NCBI GenBank assembly: GCA_003516865.1
Contig: DPBR01000009.1
Location: 1-7,120 of the forward strand
Length of the DNA: 7,120 nt
Direction: 5' to 3'
From: Oscillospiraceae bacterium
GTDB taxonomy: Bacteria > Bacillota > Clostridia > Oscillospirales > Ruminococcaceae
A program made the position numbers and the translations under genes. Positions 5,364 to 7,120 of this stretch are shown here, one piece after another. Position 1 is the first letter of the stretch. Every line of letters starts with the position of its first letter. Below the pieces are notes generated by a model, which was given only the letters and a program-made list of their open reading frames with translations, was not told where the DNA came from and made no database searches.

Positions 5364-6215
5364 TCAGTTATAAGCTGCAATATCGCTGCCGCCCGTAATT
5401 ATGGGAGCGGTATCGGAAATTTGCTCCGAGCCTTTTTCATTTACGAAAATTTTGATTGCGTTATACAGCGTTTTTTCGTTCGGACCGCTGTAAAGCAGCG
5501 TAATCTGCGTGCCGTTAACCTCGAAAACGGCTCGCGTTTCGGAGCTTTCCGCGCTGTCCTTGAAGAAATAAACGTCCGTTCCCGCGAAATCATAGGGAGT
5601 GTAATTCGCGGCGGGCTGCCATTTCAGCTTCTTTCGGAACAGCGCCAACAGAAGCTCCGAGCTTTCGGAATTTCGGTATTCAACAAAATTTCCGTCGTCA
5701 ACCGTTCTGTCCTCGTTTTTCCTAATCGTAAATTCGCCGTCCAAACGCTCCAAGCCGTCAAACTTTTTGTCGAGAGCGAAAATGTCGATGTTGTAATACT
5801 TTGCCGCTTCTTCGGGGGAAAGCTGTTCTTCATGGTTTATGAGCGGGAGATTTAATTTTGCGTTATCAAGACCATCGGGCGTTTTTGAGTATTCAATCGG
5901 ATTTGGTTTGGCGGGATTGTTTGTTGATGCTGATGTTGATGTTGAAGAACGCTCGCTTTCTATAGTTACATTGTCGGATTGTTCGGAAGCGCCGCTCTCC
6001 GTCAAGGACCCGCTTCCCGCAATTATCGCGGAATTTTCGCCGCTTACGGGCGGTTTCGCGGCAAAGTTCGCAAGCGCTGCCGCGCCCGCTATCGCAAACG
6101 CTCCGCACACGGGAAACGCCGTTTTCAGCACAGCCGCGCGGCGCTTTTTTTGCGCGCAATTGTATTCGTGAACGCGATTTAATACGCTTCTTGTCATTTC
6201 TTCGTTAGTCTTCAT
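5364..6215 (-). CDS. Probable anti-sigma factor, single-pass membrane protein
   Basis: This 283-aa protein is encoded directly downstream of an ECF-type sigma gene, overlapping it by 11 bases (ATG 6215 lies within the last codons of the sigma gene). GAGGG eight bases upstream supports this ATG; an earlier in-frame ATG at 6236 has less support. The layout is a short basic cytoplasmic part (1-32), one membrane helix (about 33-51), a Ser/Thr/Asn/Pro-rich linker (about 56-108) and an outer domain (about 109-283). This is the usual layout of a membrane anti-sigma factor, and gene order supports it. The cytoplasmic part is very short and lacks the HxxxCxxC zinc motif of ZAS-type anti-sigmas, so binding to the sigma factor would use another mode. 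The outer domain is not one I recognise; its end (about 210-260, strands then a helix) could be the sensing part. Alternatively it is just a co-expressed membrane protein. Confidence 0.7.
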   Translation of the reverse strand: MKTNEEMTRSVLNRVHEYNCAQKKRRAAVLKTAFPVCGAFAIAGAAALANFAAKPPVSGENSAIIAGSGSLTESGASEQSDNVTIESERSSTSTSASTNNPAKPNPIEYSKTPDGLDNAKLNLPLINHEEQLSPEEAAKYYNIDIFALDKKFDGLERLDGEFTIRKNEDRTVDDGNFVEYRNSESSELLLALFRKKLKWQPAANYTPYDFAGTDVYFFKDSAESSETRAVFEVNGTQITLLYSGPNEKTLYNAIKIFVNEKGSEQISDTAPIITGGSDIAAYN

Positions 6216-6759
6216 AAGTAAAACCCTCTTTCTCAAGTTCGGCTTTCAGCGCAATCCGCGCGCGATAGGCAAGCGTTTCCGCCGCATGAACGGACTTTTT
6301 CATAATCCGCGCGGCTTCTTTCACGGAAAAATCCTCGAAATAAACGAGCTGCAAAATCTGCCGCTGTTCGGGCTTAAGCCTTGACATTGCGCTGTAAACG
6401 GCGATTTTCCGTTCTTCCCGAAGATAGCCTTTTTCGAGATTAATCTCATCGTCGCTTATCTCCGCACACTCGTCAAGTCCGACGGATTTCCGCTTTTTCT
6501 CGCGCCGCAGACGGTCAAGAGCCGCGTTTCTTCCGACAGCGTACAAAAACGTCTTAAACGAAACATTTTCGCGGATTTTCGGCTTTTTCGTGAAGATTTT
6601 CACGAAAGCGTCCTCGCAAAGCTCCTCGGCGGCGCCGATATTCCTCACGAAGCCGTTTATGTAGAGTATCAGACCGTCCTTGTACGCGCCGATTATCTCG
6701 CCGACAGCCGTTTCATCACCGTCAAGCCAGCGCTTGTATGCGCTTTTTCCGTTGTCCAT
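6205..6759 (-). CDS. ECF-type RNA polymerase sigma factor
   Basis: This 184-aa protein has sigma-70 region 2 (about 22-88, with the core-binding stretch EELCEDAFVKIF at 45-56 and SFKTFLYAVGRNAALDRLRR at 67-86) and region 4 (about 122-174), with LKPEQRQILQLVYFEDFSV at 128-146 followed by a helix-turn-helix. There is no region 1 or 3, as in ECF (group 4) factors. It should direct RNA polymerase to a small stress or envelope regulon. ATG 6759 is chosen because GAAAGAGG lies six bases upstream; an in-frame ATG at 6813 lies inside the upstream inverted-repeat element and lacks a site. The next gene overlaps by 11 bases and is probably the anti-sigma factor. The 5' leader and possible promoter lie in or at the edge of that repeat element. 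Confidence 0.9.
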   Translation of the reverse strand: MDNGKSAYKRWLDGDETAVGEIIGAYKDGLILYINGFVRNIGAAEELCEDAFVKIFTKKPKIRENVSFKTFLYAVGRNAALDRLRREKKRKSVGLDECAEISDDEINLEKGYLREERKIAVYSAMSRLKPEQRQILQLVYFEDFSVKEAARIMKKSVHAAETLAYRARIALKAELEKEGFTYED

Positions 6760-6775
6760 TGTCAACCTCTTTCTA

Positions 6776-6976
6776 AGGCAACACCGCACAATTACCGGCT
6801 TCGCCTTTTTCATTCACTCACTTGATGTTTTTCCGCCGGAACGTCCAAAACTCCCACAAACGCATTATCCGCCTGCGGCGGAAAACGCTACATATACAGT
6901 ATTCCATCGGTCGTTTTGTCCATTCTGACGAAAAAATCTCTGCGTGATTGAACGAAATAATTATGCGGTGTTGCCA
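6776..6976. mobile_element. MITE-like element with 18-bp terminal inverted repeats and flanking TA
   Basis: GGCAACACCGCACAATTA (6777-6794) is the inverted copy of 6958-6975, with 17 of 18 bases matching. One base outside each end there is a TA (6774-6775 and 6977-6978), as expected for a TA target duplication of the Tc1/mariner-IS630 type. The 201-bp body has no gene long enough for a transposase. It holds two more small palindromes: TTCCGCCGGAA (6831-6841) and TCCGCC/GGCGGA (6868-6882). It fills most of the gap between the sigma gene and the next gene. A related end lies at 2-19. TA is common in AT-rich DNA, so the duplication alone proves little. Confidence 0.6.
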
Positions 6977-6986
6977 TAAAAGTCAA
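6960..6986 (-). promoter_or_regulatory. Possible promoter of the sigma/anti-sigma pair
   Basis: On the minus strand TTGACT (6981-6986) and CATAAT (6960-6965) each match five of six consensus bases. The spacing of 15 bp is short. The -10 lies inside the right terminal repeat of the element, so insertion would have built or replaced this promoter. No better candidate was seen between here and the start at 6759. Confidence 0.3.
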
Positions 6987-7035
6987 ACCGGTTTTTCTTT
7001 TCACTTATTAGACGCTTGAAAATGAAAAAACTCAC

Positions 7036-7062
7036 AAAAAACCGCGAATTTCTTCGCGGTTT
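7036..7062 (-). terminator. Rho-independent terminator of the gene at the right edge
   Basis: AAACCGCGAA (7039-7048) pairs with TTCGCGGTTT (7053-7062) around TTTC, a perfect 10-bp stem. On the minus strand it runs into six T (complement of the A run at 7036-7041, partly within the stem). It lies 18 bases past the stop at 7080-7082, which supports a real gene there. It isolates the sigma gene from read-through. Confidence 0.8.
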
Positions 7063-7079
7063 CGATGTTATTATGAGGC

Positions 7080-7120
7080 TTAGATGCTCGCGGAATAGTT
7101 CGGAGCTTCCTTGGTGATGT
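7080..7120 (-). CDS. C-terminal end of an unidentified protein, cut by the window edge
   Basis: One minus-strand frame reads ITKEAPNYSASI and then a TAA stop at 7080-7082, followed 18 bases on by a strong minus-strand terminator. The stop-then-terminator order supports this frame over the other two, which run on without a stop through the hairpin or give less sense. Only 12 codons are visible, so no family can be named. Confidence 0.45.
   Translation of the reverse strand, partial: ITKEAPNYSASI

Noticed and set aside
5358..5855. Plus-strand reading frame opposite the anti-sigma gene
   Set aside because: It starts inside the terminator T tract, is antisense to a gene coupled to a sigma factor, and has no ribosome site or recognisable domain.
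6680..6928. Plus-strand reading frame across the sigma start and the repeat element
   Set aside because: It is antisense to the sigma gene, crosses the inverted-repeat boundary and has no ribosome site; the element looks non-coding.

Overview
The window looks like chromosomal DNA of a spore-forming Clostridia-type Firmicute, most like the Oscillospiraceae/Ruminococcus group. The reasons are a SpoIIQ-type sporulation peptidase-like protein, a degenerate EAL-HDOD protein of the YuxH type, Gram-positive AGGAGG-like ribosome sites, a good sigma-A promoter and mid-range GC. This placement is inferred; there is no rRNA or other marker here.

Layout: a minus-strand spoIIQ-like gene (77-805) has a terminator at the left edge and a sporulation-like promoter upstream. 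Divergent from it, a sigma-A promoter (983-1011) starts a plus-strand three-gene run: EAL-HDOD signalling protein (true start most likely TTG 1044), an FkbM-type methyltransferase with an extra N-terminal Rossmann-like region (2251-3345), and a membrane-anchored protein with EF-hand-like calcium loops (3363-4142). The run ends at a hairpin (4235-4267) that overlaps the possible -10 box of the next gene. That gene is a patatin-like phospholipase (GTG 4309-5169). Between it and the convergent minus-strand genes lies a strongly structured spacer (5186-5359): two copies of one palindromic hairpin flank a 106-nt imperfect hairpin.

The minus-strand pair 6759 to 5364 is an ECF-type sigma factor followed, with an 11-nt overlap, by a single-pass membrane protein that is most likely its anti-sigma factor. 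Just upstream of the sigma gene is a 201-bp non-coding element (6776-6976) with 18-bp terminal inverted repeats and flanking TA, which looks like a MITE. A third copy of the same end sits at the very left edge (2-19). The right edge holds a terminator and the last codons of an unidentified minus-strand gene.

How it works together: there are three regulatory themes, namely sporulation (spoIIQ), an intracellular signalling protein co-transcribed with a methyltransferase and a surface protein, and an envelope-sensing sigma/anti-sigma pair. I see no defence system, CRISPR array, prophage or complete IS. The most unusual material is non-coding: the three-hairpin spacer and the TA-flanked inverted-repeat element.
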